A DNA stretch of 64,000 nt, taken from contig JAULSR010000003.1 in NCBI GenBank assembly GCA_030512295.1, positions 1,178,001 to 1,242,000 of the forward strand, read 5' to 3'. Within the stretch, counting starts at the first letter, position 1. Each line of letters begins with the position of its first letter. Below, piece after piece: positions 21,086-33,472 of this stretch. The position numbers and the translations under genes were made by a program. The notes under the pieces were generated by a model that had not been told where the DNA came from, ran no database searches, and saw only the letters and a program-made list of their open reading frames with translations. The stretch comes from Bombardia bombarda. Its lineage: Eukaryota; Ascomycota; Sordariomycetes; Sordariales; Lasiosphaeriaceae.

Positions 21086-24030
21086 TGTTATTAGTGTTAC
21101 CACTCCTGCTCCCTAGCACCGACGGCATCGTTGTGGCGTTGTACCCTAGCGTGTCATCGACGCGTGGGATCCCGCCTGTTGAGAAGCCAAAGATGGCAGC
21201 CGCGTCGTTGTTGGTGTCGCGGAACCATAGCGGTACAAAGTCCTGTGGGTTGAACCCTGGGCTCGTCATGGCACCGTCTAGGTAGTCCATGTAATCTGTC
21301 TTTATGCCGTCTGATTGGTCGTTGTTCTGGTCTAAACTGTGCTGTTGCTGTAAGGGTAGTTGTGCTTGCTGTTGCTGATGCTGTCGCTGATGTTGAGGTT
21401 GTTGTTGTTGTTGTTGTTGCTGCTGCTGTTGCTGCTGCTGTTGCTGTTGCGTCCGTTGATCAAGGCCGGACTGGGTGCGAGGCTGTTGCTGGATGCACTG
21501 TTCTGGAGGCGGTGGTGGCGGCGCATTGACCAGTTTGCGCCAGCGCTCATGGGCAATCGAAGTCTTCAGTGAGCCAGGCAGAGACACGAATGTTGCTGGG
21601 GGCTCCTTGGATCGGTCTTCCAGATCAAGCTGCTGAGCTGCCTGTGGATCGGCCTGCAGGCGGGCAATCTCGGCCTCGCGGTGTTTCTTTGCCTTAAAAT
21701 AGAGCTTCTTAAATGGGAGCCAGACGGCAGCATGGCTGACCAGATGCTTGAGCTCGAGCGGTTTTGCTGCCAGGTAGCTCACAGAGTTAAGTGCCACCCA
21801 GGCACGCTCAGCCGTCGCACTCCACGGTCGGTTAGAAACTTCAAGGAGCACATAGGCTACCGCATTCCACATGGTGTAGGTCTGAAACAGCCAGCGCCAC
21901 TGCTTGCATCGCGGGTCGGTGTTGAGGAGATGGTTGTACTCGAATACTTCAATGGCGGCGTTGAACAGACGGGCACGGACTTGATCAGAGAGGATTTCGT
22001 TGCCTGGACCGGGGAACAGAACTGGCTGGTAGATGACCAGCGTCATCTTAGCAACTATGACCCGAGCAACATTGGCAGCTACCCAATAGATTGGGTTGTC
22101 AAGAGCGGAGGTGTGCTTCAAGTATTTGTCTTCTACTCGTTTGTACACCGTTAGCAGCAGCTGTTCTCGCTCTTCCAGCGAACTTTCAGCATCGGCCGGG
22201 CATACGGGCGCCATGGCAGAGGATACAGTATGCAGCCGCCTCGATAAAGCCGAGACCTCGTATCGGATGAGGGTGAATGTCATGTCCGTCGGGCCCTCCC
22301 TTGCTTCTGGGAGTTCCTTGCTGTCAGGGGAGATATCACTGTCGTTAATGTTGAGGGGCATCTGCGTGTCAAAGGTCCGACCGACAATAGTAAGATCAGT
22401 CCCCTGATCCTCGGCGGAACGCAGATCCAAAAAGCATACAGCCCAGAAAACCCGTCGCCGCATCTCAACCTCAAAAGGGCTGATATTCTGGAAATTTGTT
22501 CCATCACGATGCAACCCTAAAGCTTGACTGATGCGGATGAGTAAGCCGGTCAGAGTCCAGGCAAACCTTGTGTCGTCATGTCTGCGCACAAGAACGAGGA
22601 AGAGGAGGAAGGCTTGGGCCACAGTAATATCTGGGTCATTGATGAAGTTCGCTTTGGCCAGAGCCTGCTCGAGCGCAAATCGGTATTGCTGAACCAAGAC
22701 GTCCTTCTCGGCACCAAAGTTCATCCTCACCTAGAAAGTGTCAGTAAAAAATGCGTCGAAAGTTTGTTATTAGGATCGGCATACCTCATCCTCGTCCAGC
22801 GAGGTGATTGCGGCGTAATAAATGGAGAACATCAGGGCTTCGGTCGAGGGAGTTAGAATGTCCATGTTATTCCGCAAATCTCGTATTAGTTTAGTCACGG
22901 TCGGCACGTGAAGAACTTTGAGGATGATATCGACATTTTCCTGGTAAACCTGCCATATGAAGGGTATTTGGGAAGGTAGTGGATGGAGTGGTCGCAAATC
23001 AACATCGGCAGAACGGTAGCCAAGAATAAAAGCCTGATGGTCTGTTGCAATCCTTTCCTGCTGGACTTTTACTGACGCTGGTGAAGCTTCTATGTCCGAC
23101 TCATCGGAGTCGTCGTCTGTGTAGTCGTGGGTTTCTTGTCGTATCTCGTCCAACTAAAGCAGCATCAGTATGTACTCGTTAGCAGAATAGGATAGCTCTT
23201 GAACCTCCGTACCTCATCGTTGATCCTAGACCAGAGAGCACTGCTGACGTATCGCGTGGCACCCTTTTCACTCAGTACCAATCGCCCAAACTTCTTATGT
23301 ATATCGGACGAGGCCCTCTTTACGGTCGCGAACGCTGGGTAGTATCCCGGTCCGTAGCCCGCTATCCCTGGCCGGTCTGGCCGTGTCGTAGTGCTCTCAG
23401 GCGACGAATGTTGAGTGTGATTACTGCTGCTCGCGCTCGCGGCATCTGCGGACCCGTGCCCCCCATGTCCATTGCTGTCTAAATCGTGTCCCGACACTCC
23501 CTCGGGAGAGTCCCCCGTGCTGGATGGATGGCGTACTGCTTCAAGTTCAATCTGACCACTCAACTCCTCCACGATGCCTTCGAGTTTCCGCAGACGCTTC
23601 ATCAGCTCCAGCTCACGCTCGCTCGACGGCTGTTTTGGAGGAACAGTCGGGTCTTTGGGGCGTGGTCTGCGCGGCGCTCTACCAGGCGCAGGGAAAATAC
23701 ATGGGATCTGGGCTCTCCGACAGTTGGAGCATGGCATGTGTTTGTCGCAGCGCACCTTTTACAGAATTAGTGGTCTGTTGTACACTGCAATCCGTTGTGG
23801 CGACCCGGGAATGACAGGAGTTTACAAACCTTCCTTCTCCGGCATGTTACACAGCTGCGAGGATTCAGGGCATTCGAGACGGCGGCCGAGGGGGAATAAA
23901 CGGAGGCACCTGGCGGAGGGTGACGGGCAAGGGCTTGGATCTGCTGGGTGTCGTAACCGTCGTGCGAGTTGGCATTGGGGCTGTCCTCGGGTGTGGCGCC
24001 CCTGCCGCTGGGGCTGTCGCCTCCCGGCAT
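20820..24030 (-). CDS. Zn2Cys6 transcription factor with fungal-specific regulatory domain
   Basis: Exons 24030-23830, 23755-23213, 23153-22785 and 22730-20820 give 1007 residues. The binuclear cluster is canonical: C60-x2-C63-x6-C70-x5-C76-x2-C79-x6-C86, in SCVTCRRRK and VRCDKHMPCSNCRRA. Intron 1 falls inside the cluster. A leucine-rich linker and coiled coil (LELMKRLRKLEGIVEELSG) follow, suggesting dimerisation. The middle region has the Fungal_trans hallmarks: LIRISQALGLHRDG, EVEMRRRVFWAVCFLDLR. The C-terminal third is low complexity, with a long poly-Gln tract and an oligo-Gly tract. The frame stays open for about 380 bases upstream of the chosen ATG without another ATG, so an upstream exon may supply a longer N-terminus. 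Targets cannot be inferred; no metabolic cluster is adjacent. Confidence 0.92.
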
Positions 24031-26376
24031 TCTGTCGTCGGTGTACTCGATATCTATGTTGAGCTGGCGGGCGTAGCCCTGTATACAGTGGAGTGCAAGG
24101 CGGGCGGGATCAGATATGGAGAGACTGGCGACTGGCGGGGTCGTCGACTTGAGGTGAAAACCAGTCGTAAATCCCTTAGAGCTCGGCTTAGGCGGTCGGC
24201 GGTCGGGAGTAAAAGGGAGTTCCTCTGGCTTCGGGCACAGGATGTCAATATATTTGCGCTTCGGTTCCCGTTGCGACCCAGGCAGTTTTCTCTCAGCGCG
24301 ATTAGAAGTCTGTGAGTGTTCGATGGAAGGACGAACAAAAAGATAGAAGCAACCGCAGTGGAGGCTTAGGAGTTGCTGGTAGCCCCAGGCGGCACTTGGC
24401 GGCGGGCTGACCTAACAGGCGAGCGGGGCCCACACACAAGTTCTGTACCGCTGGATGATCAATGCGAAGTGGGGCAATCCTTTTTTCTCTAGTGTAGTCT
24501 CCCCCAGCAGGAGGAGAAGGGACAGGGCGATCAGTTGAGCCCCAGAGCCAGATAGATATCGATAATACTGTCCAGGTGCTAAGGATCAATCGCAAGATTT
24601 GAATTGCCGTCTTTTGGAACAATGTTCACGCAAGAAATTGAGGACGAGAAGCGGGTGGTGATGAGGTCAATCTGGGGGAGGTCCCTTCCTCGAGGAGAGG
24701 CAAAAACCGATGACGCCAGAGCGACGCGATCCGCCAGACGTGCCGTTTCAGGCCGTCGAACTGTGCGGGCTGACTCATCCAGACCTAGCCAGAATCCGTC
24801 CGTCCTCAACTTGCAGTGTTAGTTAGCCCCTAAACTGAAAAAGAAGCACAGACCATTTTGTTTTTCAGATGCTACAAAGAATGCTACGTAATCAATCGGC
24901 TTTATCCGTCCATGGTGAAAACATGTCTGTAATTCACAGTGGCTTGACCATAAACTGCTCTGTTTCCCTGGTTTACTAAGAACCACGTGTGGTTGTTCAG
25001 TTTCGACCAAGCTCCTGCAGGCTGCCGCCAAAGAACTGTTGACCCGAGGAACTACTAACAGTAAAATGGTCTGTGCAGAGCTTGCGACAACGGCTCAAAG
25101 TTCAATTCGAAAACGGACCCCGCATTACTCACAGTTCGCCCCACTACTTTCTCTCATCGTCGATTCAACGCTGCTCACGACAACAGCTTCATGTGACGTA
25201 CAGAGCGACCACGGATGTGCTATCGATAGACTGGAAAGCTTGACAATCAATCCCTCGTATGGGTTCGTTATCTCTTGTTCAATCAGACCGAATACCACCA
25301 AACGCGAGAGCACACGGCCCGCAAGTACCAGAATGTCCTTCGAGTGGATGCATGAAGATCCTATCGAGCGCCATCCCTCCCGTACCTTTTTTACATGTGG
25401 GATCCCCCTTTGCGGCTTTTCCGTGAACTCATGTGCGTGGTCGTCGACGTAGCATTCAGTTGGGGTCACGCTACTTTGTACCTACCACAGTTCCCCCACC
25501 TATGCCAAGATTGCCAGGATTATCACCTGATTGCCCTTTCCCATTGCAGCATCAAACTCGTCCAAATCAGCCCTGATATCGTTTGAGATTAGCTAAAGTG
25601 AGCTAGCAAGAACAATCAATTCTAGAAACTGCCAGCCGAGTCAAATGAGGACGTTCCCGGGACACCCAGTTTTTCATTTGCATGGCGCCTAGTCTATAGT
25701 ACCTACCCTTGGGCGACGCGTGCCTGGCGAGCAATCAACCGTTTCCACTGGATTGCAAGCTCGGGGAAGCTTCCCATTCCGTTTAGGTGCCTTTTAGATA
25801 TCTGTGTGGCCCGACATCATGCCCCGGGTAATTATCGCCACGGAACTGCACTAACTAGAAAGCCTAGTTGCACTTTTCCAGGCTTAGTGATGAAGATGCA
25901 ATCTCACTGTCTCTGGCTTCTGACACGTACCTTCAAAGCGACAAGTGCGTCAAGGCTCTAACATGGGCCGAATGTGATGCTACTTCCTCAACAGCTTCGA
26001 CTCATCAAGGTGGCTCAACGATCGGGACTGGGATCTTTTACCAAAGGCGTCTTCCAAGAACCAATCACGACGCGAATTCACACCTTAAAAGCTCCCGCCT
26101 TTCAGATGGTGCCTCTCATGCACGTCTGTCAGATAAGTCGTCGCCATTGGTTGGATATCTAAAAGGCCCTTGCAGGGGGCTGTGGATGAGGCTCTCAGTA
26201 AATCTGGATGGGATGGCCTACAACGAACATGAAATACGTCGAGACTGCTCGCGTTGCTGTGTGTTGTAGTCCTCAACATAACTCTTAACTGCAATCATCA
26301 CATTGCTATTCTAAGCGCAACTCAGGCTGATTCTTCAAGATTTCCCCAAACTTCTTCACCTCTTCACGAAATTATC
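24031..26376. other. divergent intergenic interval, 2.3 kb
   Basis: Separates the transcription factor (-) from the Clr5-domain gene (+). The first 380 bases are open in frame with the factor. The remainder shows no supported gene, RNA or repeat. Confidence 0.5.
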
Positions 26377-28415
26377 ATGGATGCGTCTCTTGCGGACGAG
26401 ACTGTCAACCCTGACGCCCCTATCATGTCACTAGCTTTGTGCAAGCCTTCGCCAACTCTCGGATCCATCTTTCTTGACGAACCAACAACTTCGCATAATG
26501 ACGATTGGGTCATGACTAACGCCCAGCAACCCAGCCAGCTTTACGTCGCCCCGATGGACCTGGTGGTACCGAATTATCAGCCAATTCCCAGTATGCCTTT
26601 GCCTTTCCTCGGAAGTCATGATGTGCCATGGTAAAAATAACTACAACCCTTACGCCTGTGTCCCTCATCTGACCCGCTCGGCAGCTCTCATGAAACCTCG
26701 ACTTTGACTTTATACGAGCCCGCCTTGGACGTCTCGGAGGTCCCGATGGATACGTCCTTGGGTTCTTGTGTGTCGGTCCCCAAGAGCCAAGTGCACTGGG
26801 AATCGCAGAAACACACGATCAAGGGTCTCTACCTCGACGAAAACCTGCCCCTTCCGGATGTTATGGCTGTAATGGAGAAGCTTTATCAGTTTCGAGCCTC
26901 GTACGTGGTTGCATTGTGTCGCATCTATGTAAATGCTGACTAACGCGCTGCAGGCGAAAGATGTACAAGCATCAGTTCCTGAAGTGGCAATGGAAGAAAT
27001 ACAAATCCAAGGCATTGACGTCAGGAGACCAACGCATAAACCCTGCTCAACATCCAGCAAACAGGAAGACATGCATGCGCTCTGACAAACGACGGCGTTT
27101 TGCTCTCGCCAACGTCGTACAGTCCGGCAGCACGACAGTTTCATCAGCCAAGGGAGAGTTACGCATCAACCGAGGTCTCATGGATGATGAACTCACCATG
27201 TATAAGCGCCAGACCATTTGGAACATTGAGATTCTTTCTGGAGAAGTCGTTACACAAGAGAACCTATCAGAGAAAATACTTTATGGTATCAGTGCTGATA
27301 TACTTGGAGCCATTAATGGCGCTTTGTGCCTGCTATACAGTGGCAAGCTTGACACGGGTCGTTTGAAGTTAGGTCAGGCATTTCGGATGATGGGCAAAGC
27401 GCTCAAATCAACATACGACTTTCTCATATTTTGTGTTTCTATTCCCGCCGCCATCATCTTTGAGAGCGCAGATCACGGGTATAGACTTCAACTTTTTAGG
27501 ATTTATCTCGACTACGTCATCCAGCTTGCACATGAAATTTTACCTGGACACCCTATCACATCCACGGTGGTCGGCCTGCGCTGTATGTTTCTGAAGGCGC
27601 CGGGTGAGATACCTGACCTCATAGAGACACTGCTCAACATCGTGAGCGACAGCTTCGAAAGCAAAACTGAGTTCAGCCAGGAGACATTCAGGGTGTATTG
27701 TCAGGTCATTAATGAGATAACTGCCTTTGGAATGTCGTTAAAAAAGGACCAAGCCAGACGGTTCATTGCTTGGGGAGATGATTTATGTCAAGACTTGCTT
27801 GAAATCCCCGCAGATTGGGATGAAGCGGATATGGATCTGGTCTATCGTCTGATCATTATCCAAACAAGTATTAACGACTACGCCACCAACTTCCTACCAT
27901 TAGCACTAGCTCTTCTCGCAGTTATCCGTCGCCGTGAGGGCGGGGGGAAGCAGCTGCCCGGAGGGATTCCGTCAAAGTCAGAACTGCACCAATATGTTTG
28001 CATAAGTGTAGCTGACTATTTTAACTACATTCTCGACCCCGAACAAGAGCTATTCTTTTCGGAGGCAGCCCTACTGGGACCAATTGGGCCATATTGGTTC
28101 TTGATGTGTGGATGTCTTGAGTCCCGTCTACGCGACCTGGGAAGAAATTACGAGGCAAATTCGTGGCACAGGTTGAAGTTGCAAGTGGAAAGTGGAGAAA
28201 TCGATGTCTCGACTGTGACTCTTCCTAACGGAGATGTTCGCACTTTTTCTTGCGGCTATGAGCTGCCGCAGGGGTCGATGGGAGCTCAAAGAATCATTCT
28301 TTATCGGGAAAAGGAGCTTAACCAATGGTTACGGTATGTAAATAAGTTGAGGGAGGAGGAGCAGGAAGAGGCGACGATACTGGAGGGTATTCAGGAATTG
28401 GAGATTGAGGGCTAG
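26377..28415 (+). CDS. Clr5-domain protein
   Basis: Exons 26377-26630, 26685-26900 and 26954-28415 give 643 residues. At about residues 121-174, spanning the second intron, is a Clr5 domain: HWESQKHTIKGLYLDEN, LPDVMAVMEKLYQF, and RKMYKHQFLKWQWKKYKSK. This short helical domain occurs at the N-terminus of many filamentous-fungal proteins and was named after the fission-yeast silencing factor Clr5; it may bind DNA. A basic patch follows (MRSDKRRRFAL). The 400-residue C-terminal part is helical, without motifs I can name. The start ATG follows TTATC and is the first in frame after a stop. Function is unknown; chromatin or transcription is a guess from the domain name. Confidence 0.85.
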
Positions 28416-29952
28416 TTCGGACGAGATGACCCTGAGGATAGGGTGGCGACGGATACTTTCTATTATTTCTTTTTAGTTTCGTTTGGTTATCTGTGCTCTT
28501 TGCTGCACTATTTCTTTTTTCACGCCTTTGGTTACGAAGTACTGTCTGGCTGTATTTTCTGCACTTCTTACTATACGCGCTTTCTGCTACTGAGACCTTT
28601 CTGTTCTGCCGTTCATATCATAACTGGTGTTGTGGAAGGTGATTATGAGAAATTTTGTCCCATAATTATGCGGTTGTAGAGGCGTTACAATGGACAGGTT
28701 TACATGGCTATTTAGATGAGATAAAATATGTGACATATATGTGGCGTTTATACTGGTTTCGCCAGTGTTGAGTCAGTGAACTGAAAGACCCAAATGACCA
28801 AACCTACAATTTAAGGCGAAGAAGAGGAAAGAATATCGAGAAAGTTATTTATCTCATATAATCTAAATTCGAGACCACATAGGCAAATTTTATAAATAAA
28901 TATTTTTATTTGTTTATTTATTTTTTTAATTTCATGCATAAATATTTTTGTTTGTTTATTTATTTTTTTGACTGATCCCCTCCAGAAGACCTTTTCGTCA
29001 GCAAGGAATAGCAGTCACGATAGACAAGAAATCTAGACTACAACGTTATTCAATAGCCAAAGGTTTTAGATGCCACTGGATGAACTGACCGATGGCCGAA
29101 GGTTTTTCAAACGTTTTTCTCGCTGTAAATAAGCAAGCTTCTTGCCTTATCACTACGTTGTCGCCAAGAACAATTGAAGCTTCGCTTCAGTGATATTGCA
29201 GATGGATATACGGGAGGCCCTCAGGATTGCTTGGCAGGGACGAACCCCTGTCAGTTGCGGCGGGCTTAGTTCTAGCGGGTGGCGGTTGCTGCCGGATGCC
29301 TCTTCCTGCCAAGCCGGCTGTGCCAGGCGCACTCCATCCCTTTCCGCATTTCTGCCTTCCCGCATTTCTGCCTAGCAAAGCGACCAAGTACGGGATAGTC
29401 GGCGACGACTCATTGGACAATTTAGTTTTCGGCCCTCCCCCAGGCCCAAAGTATGAACCGAAGTTTGGGACTTCCGATGACTCTGGCGGTGTGCGCGCTC
29501 TATTTGGTCCAATCCATGGATTACTGCGTCACAAGGCGGCCTGCCTAAGGGATGCTGCCTGATTTCCGGGGAGCTGAGAGGGAACCCAGAAAGCCTCCTA
29601 TGGAGCTTGGACTAAGACGGATGCAGTGCATACGGCTTGTTCATTGGTCCATTGGCGTGGGGTAGTGTTGGGTTTTTTTCCGAACCGTACTCATACAGTT
29701 TGCTCGGTGGTGCCTGCCGTTCTGGAATCTGGCGCCTGCCCAGGTACCTCTTATTTAATACAAGACATCAAGAAACCTACAGTTTTCAACATTTCAACTA
29801 TACTCTGGCAACCTACCTTACCCACTCCTACTTTCAATTCTGTTTGTCCAATTTGGCCGTCAACATTCGTTGTTTCCATCCCTATAACAAGCCACCTTTT
29901 CCTCCAGTGTGGACGTCACTTTTCCACCTTCAGCTCACCCTCAGTTTTCACA
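28416..29952. other. intergenic interval with AT-rich direct repeat
   Basis: Contains the 3' region of the Clr5 gene, an AT-rich patch with a 32-base near-perfect direct repeat at 28896-28969, and the promoter and leader of the AAA ATPase gene. The frame of the ATPase is open back to 29626, but its best start is at 29953. Confidence 0.55.
28896..28969. repeat. 32-base AT-rich direct repeat, two copies
   Basis: Copies at 28896-28927 and 28938-28969 differ at one base (A or G). Each begins ATAAATATTTTT and ends in T7; 42 bases separate their starts. Confidence 0.85.
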
Positions 29953-32148
29953 ATGGCGCCTGGAATAATCTCCGATGACGCGGAGGCGGTGACCTCCAAC
30001 GGAGTCACTCATGAGCTGGAGACGAATTCTCAGGCTGTCACTAATCGCCAATCTGTCACAGACAAAAAGACTACAAATGGCGAGGTGGCTCGGACCGAGA
30101 AGAAAGAGAGCGTAGGCGATAAGGTAACCAACGGTGACGCAACCACAGAGGAGAAGAAGGAGGAGAAGAAGGTGGACGAGACCACCATATCCTCCGACTC
30201 CAAGGATGAGCCCAAGAAAAACGAGAAGCCGGTTGATCAGACCATGAAGTGCGAGATTAAGCACCTCGACAGGCGTTATGACGATAAGGATGTTCAATAC
30301 TTTGCCGAGCGCAAGAATGACGAAGAGGCGCCTCCGCAAAAGGACTGGTGGCAGCTCTTTGCCTTTTGCATGGTCCGCCACTTCGACTCTGATGGCGACC
30401 TGGACTGCACCCGGCTACACGTTAACCCCCAGCCCCTCCGCCAGCTTCTCAAGGATGTCATCGGCAACTACCCGACAGACCCCATTGATGTCGACGACGT
30501 TCAGATCGAGTCACCATACCACTCGCTCTTCCACTTCCGCAAGCCCCTCGAGGCCGAGGGTTTGGAGCGGTTCAAGGACGATGCCGAGTCGCTCTCCCAG
30601 TTCAAGCTCCTCCTCGGCTGGATCAACACGCACTTCGAGCTCGACATCTCAGCCCACGCCAAGTGCATGTCAGGCGACCTCAAGGCCATCGCCTACGACC
30701 GTCTATGGACCCTCTTCCCGCCCAACACCATCGTGCACACCGAGGTCCTAGACCAGAACCGGGCGTACCGCGTCTACAACACATGGTACGAGTCTGGCGA
30801 GATCCCTCGCTTCTACCTGACACTCAGCTTCGTCGACTTTGACGGCGAGAACATCGGCACCCGGCGCACGCAGCTCTACATCCCCAAGTACATCGGCACG
30901 CAGGATCTCCGGGAGCTCAGCTGCATGCCGCTCAGCATGCACAACGACGCCGATGTCATCCGCGAGCAGCTTGTCGCGCGCGGCCGCAAGTTCGAGAGCC
31001 TCATCGGCCAGCACTACATGGAGTACAACGGCGTCGGGCTCAAGCGCGGCGAGCGCGGCTACATCCGCTTCAACGTCGCCGGCCGCGTCATGGTCGACTG
31101 CAAAACGTACCACCGCCTCGACCCCAACGACTCCTTCCTCGTCAGCTCCTTTCCCGACGCGAAAGCCGCCCGCAACAAGAAGCCCTCGGCCGATGCCGAG
31201 TTTGCCACTGAGACCCGCGTGTTCGACAAGCTCTCGGACGACGACGCGTGCATCACCAACGCCACCGTGCGCGGCTACTCCTTCACCGTCAAGCGCTTCC
31301 TCGAGTTCATGGTCGACGACGTGGCCCCCATCAAGTGGAACACGACCTGCTTCGACGACCTGGTGCTCGATCCGGCCGTCAAGAAGACGGTGCGCGCGCT
31401 GGTCTCGTCGCACTCGCAGAAGCGCGACAGCTTTGATGATATTGTCAAGGGCAAGGGTCAGGGGCTGGTGTGTGTGCTGCACGGCCCGCCCGGCGTGGGG
31501 AAGACGTTGACGGCTGAGTGCGTGGCTGAGTATGTGCAGCGGCCGCTGTACATGGTGTCGTCGGGCGATCTGGGGACTGATAGTGGAGATCTCGACCACG
31601 AGCTGACGCGCATCATGGACATGACGGCCACGTGGCGCGCGGTGCTGCTGATTGACGAGGCGGACGTGTTTCTGGAGCAGCGCGCGCTGCATGACCTGCA
31701 CAGGAACGCCATGGTTAGCGTGTTCCTGCGGGTACTAGAGTACTATGGAGGCATCTTGTTTCTGACCACCAATCGTGTCAACACCTTTGACGAGGCCTTC
31801 AAGTCGCGCATTCACATCCCGATCCGCTACACTGATTTGAGCTACGACTCGCGCCGGCAGATCTGGAAGAACTTCTGCGGTATGGTGCCCGGCGGGGTGG
31901 ATATCAATGAGAAAGGGTATGATATTCTGGCGGAGCATGACTTCAATGGACGGCAGATTAAGAACGCCATCAAGGCCGCCGAGAGCTTGGCTGCATATGA
32001 CGAGGTCAAGCTGGATCTGGCCCAGCTTCTGCAGGTGACCAAGATTCAGGCCATGTTTGAGAAGGACCTGACGAACCTCAGCGGTGTTGATTACACGGCA
32101 CCGGGGCAGAGCAAGAAGGATGCGGATAGTCGCAACATGTTTTTGTGA
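29953..32148 (+). CDS. AAA+ ATPase with fungal N-terminal domain (DUF7025-type)
   Basis: Single exon, 731 residues from an ATG in a CACAATGGCG context; an in-frame ATG at 29626 would add 109 residues that look untranslated. Residues 1-105 are charged and disordered. Residues 110-440 form the fungal N-terminal domain, with MVRHFDSDGDLDCTRLHVNP, YHSLFHFRKPLE, YLTLSFVDFDGENIG and a lid-like FMVDDVAPIKWN. The ATPase core follows: Walker A GPPGVGKT near residue 515, Walker B VLLIDEADVFLEQR near 565, sensor ILFLTTNRVNTFDEAF, and arginine-finger region KSRIHIPIRY. C-terminal GRQIKNAIKAAESLA is the sensor-2 helix area. Members are abundant in filamentous fungi and mostly uncharacterised; they are presumed to remodel protein complexes. 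No signal or membrane span is seen. The gene is convergent with the MYND gene. Confidence 0.93.
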   Translation: MAPGIISDDAEAVTSNGVTHELETNSQAVTNRQSVTDKKTTNGEVARTEKKESVGDKVTNGDATTEEKKEEKKVDETTISSDSKDEPKKNEKPVDQTMKCEIKHLDRRYDDKDVQYFAERKNDEEAPPQKDWWQLFAFCMVRHFDSDGDLDCTRLHVNPQPLRQLLKDVIGNYPTDPIDVDDVQIESPYHSLFHFRKPLEAEGLERFKDDAESLSQFKLLLGWINTHFELDISAHAKCMSGDLKAIAYDRLWTLFPPNTIVHTEVLDQNRAYRVYNTWYESGEIPRFYLTLSFVDFDGENIGTRRTQLYIPKYIGTQDLRELSCMPLSMHNDADVIREQLVARGRKFESLIGQHYMEYNGVGLKRGERGYIRFNVAGRVMVDCKTYHRLDPNDSFLVSSFPDAKAARNKKPSADAEFATETRVFDKLSDDDACITNATVRGYSFTVKRFLEFMVDDVAPIKWNTTCFDDLVLDPAVKKTVRALVSSHSQKRDSFDDIVKGKGQGLVCVLHGPPGVGKTLTAECVAEYVQRPLYMVSSGDLGTDSGDLDHELTRIMDMTATWRAVLLIDEADVFLEQRALHDLHRNAMVSVFLRVLEYYGGILFLTTNRVNTFDEAFKSRIHIPIRYTDLSYDSRRQIWKNFCGMVPGGVDINEKGYDILAEHDFNGRQIKNAIKAAESLAAYDEVKLDLAQLLQVTKIQAMFEKDLTNLSGVDYTAPGQSKKDADSRNMFL

Positions 32149-32659
32149 GTGGGAGGGGACGCATTGCTGGGTGTCAGGGGATTTCTATTTTCTTCAGGGA
32201 TATACTATTTTCTAGTTGCATGTGCTGCAGTCTGGCGTTTTTGGGAATGTATATCGATCATAATGATTATGAGATGGGCTTGGTATAGATGCCTGGATCA
32301 CACTTGGACATATCGAGTACATAGGTATTCACTCGATGCATTGGAGATTAGTAGCTTTTTGTCATTCAATCCCAGTCTGCATAAGTTTTATATCTCTCCA
32401 GTACCGCCTTGGAACGATAGTTGATGCCATGTTGGGGTCATGGAAATACGTCCTTTATGACTGTCCATCTGGCTAGTATATATATGTCGACCACTGACTT
32501 TATATATGAAGCCCGACTGACGGAAACCCGGAAAATGGGACATGAAACCTTCCTTAATCGCCCCCAGAATACAATCTATGTACAGAAGCCTCACTATTAT
32601 ATAATACGTATGACAAAACATCCCATTACCAGCTTCCGCCTTCAACCCCACCCGCAAAA
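32149..32659. other. convergent 3' interval
   Basis: 511 bases between the AAA ATPase stop and the MYND gene stop; AT-richer. No feature found. Confidence 0.6.
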
Positions 32660-33472
32660 TTACACATCAATCGACACTCCCCTTATCGTTTCACCACCGC
32701 TGGTTGAAACCGAGCTCCTCTTGACCGACTTGAGGTACGCCTTGCACAACGGCTTGTGCCTATCGAGCCAGTCCTGCCGTTGGCAGTCGACGCTGCAGTA
32801 AAAGACACACTTGCACGCGCCGCAGACCATGAGCTCGTCCTTGCTCATCATGGCCCCGCCGGGTGTTGCGCACTGGACACTATCGTCAGCATCACACCCA
32901 CCAAAACCTTTCTCACATCTTTTACCACTACTCTTCCTTCACACCACCTCACCCCAACAAATAACAGAAAAACCAAAACTGACCTGAATATTCCCACACA
33001 TCACACCTCCCCTCCCCCTCCCCCTCCCCCTCAACCGCAAATCCCTCGCCTCCCTAAACCTCCCCCTCGCCTCCAGCACCTGCGCGAGGTTATCCCTCGT
33101 GGCCGCCGCATCGTTCCGCGGGCCCAGCCCCAGCCCTCCATCGCCGTCGTCGCGCACGCGCAGCGCGCGGCGCAGCACAAACTCGGCCTCGTCGAGCTGG
33201 CCCGTCATGAGGTAGTCCTCGCCCAGGCTATTATACGTGACGGCGGCCTGGACCGAGTCGTCGCCGTAGGCCTGCAGCTTGAGGGCGAGGGCTTGCGTGT
33301 GCAGGCGGATGGCCTTGGCGTGCAGGCCCGAGGCGGACAGCTGCGAGGCCTGGTTGGAGAGCGCGATGGCGGTGGTGCTAGCGGCGGTGATGACGGAGGC
33401 TTGCGTGGTGGCGGGGTCGACGAGGGTTATGGTTGTGGCGATGGGGCGGGGGTCGGGGGTGGGGGGTCCCAT
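32660..33472 (-). CDS. TPR-like and MYND zinc-finger protein (two exons)
   Basis: Exons 33472-32984 and 32872-32660 give 233 residues. The N-terminal 160 residues contain TPR-type helices (ALSNQASQLSASGLHAKAIR, AAVTYNSLGEDYLMTGQLDE, TRDNLAQVLEARGRFREARD), as in kinesin-light-chain-like TPRs. The intron interrupts a MYND finger: CGNIQC then CGACKCVFYCSVDCQRQDW and HKPLC, giving the C-x2-C, C-x2-C, C-x3-C, H-x3-C zinc ligands with slightly unusual spacing at the first pair (CGNIQC). MYND fingers bind proline-containing peptides. A short tail ends in VSIDV. A protein-interaction adaptor is likely. An internal RGRGRGRGG run is encoded by a CCCCCT repeat next to the intron. Confidence 0.85.
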
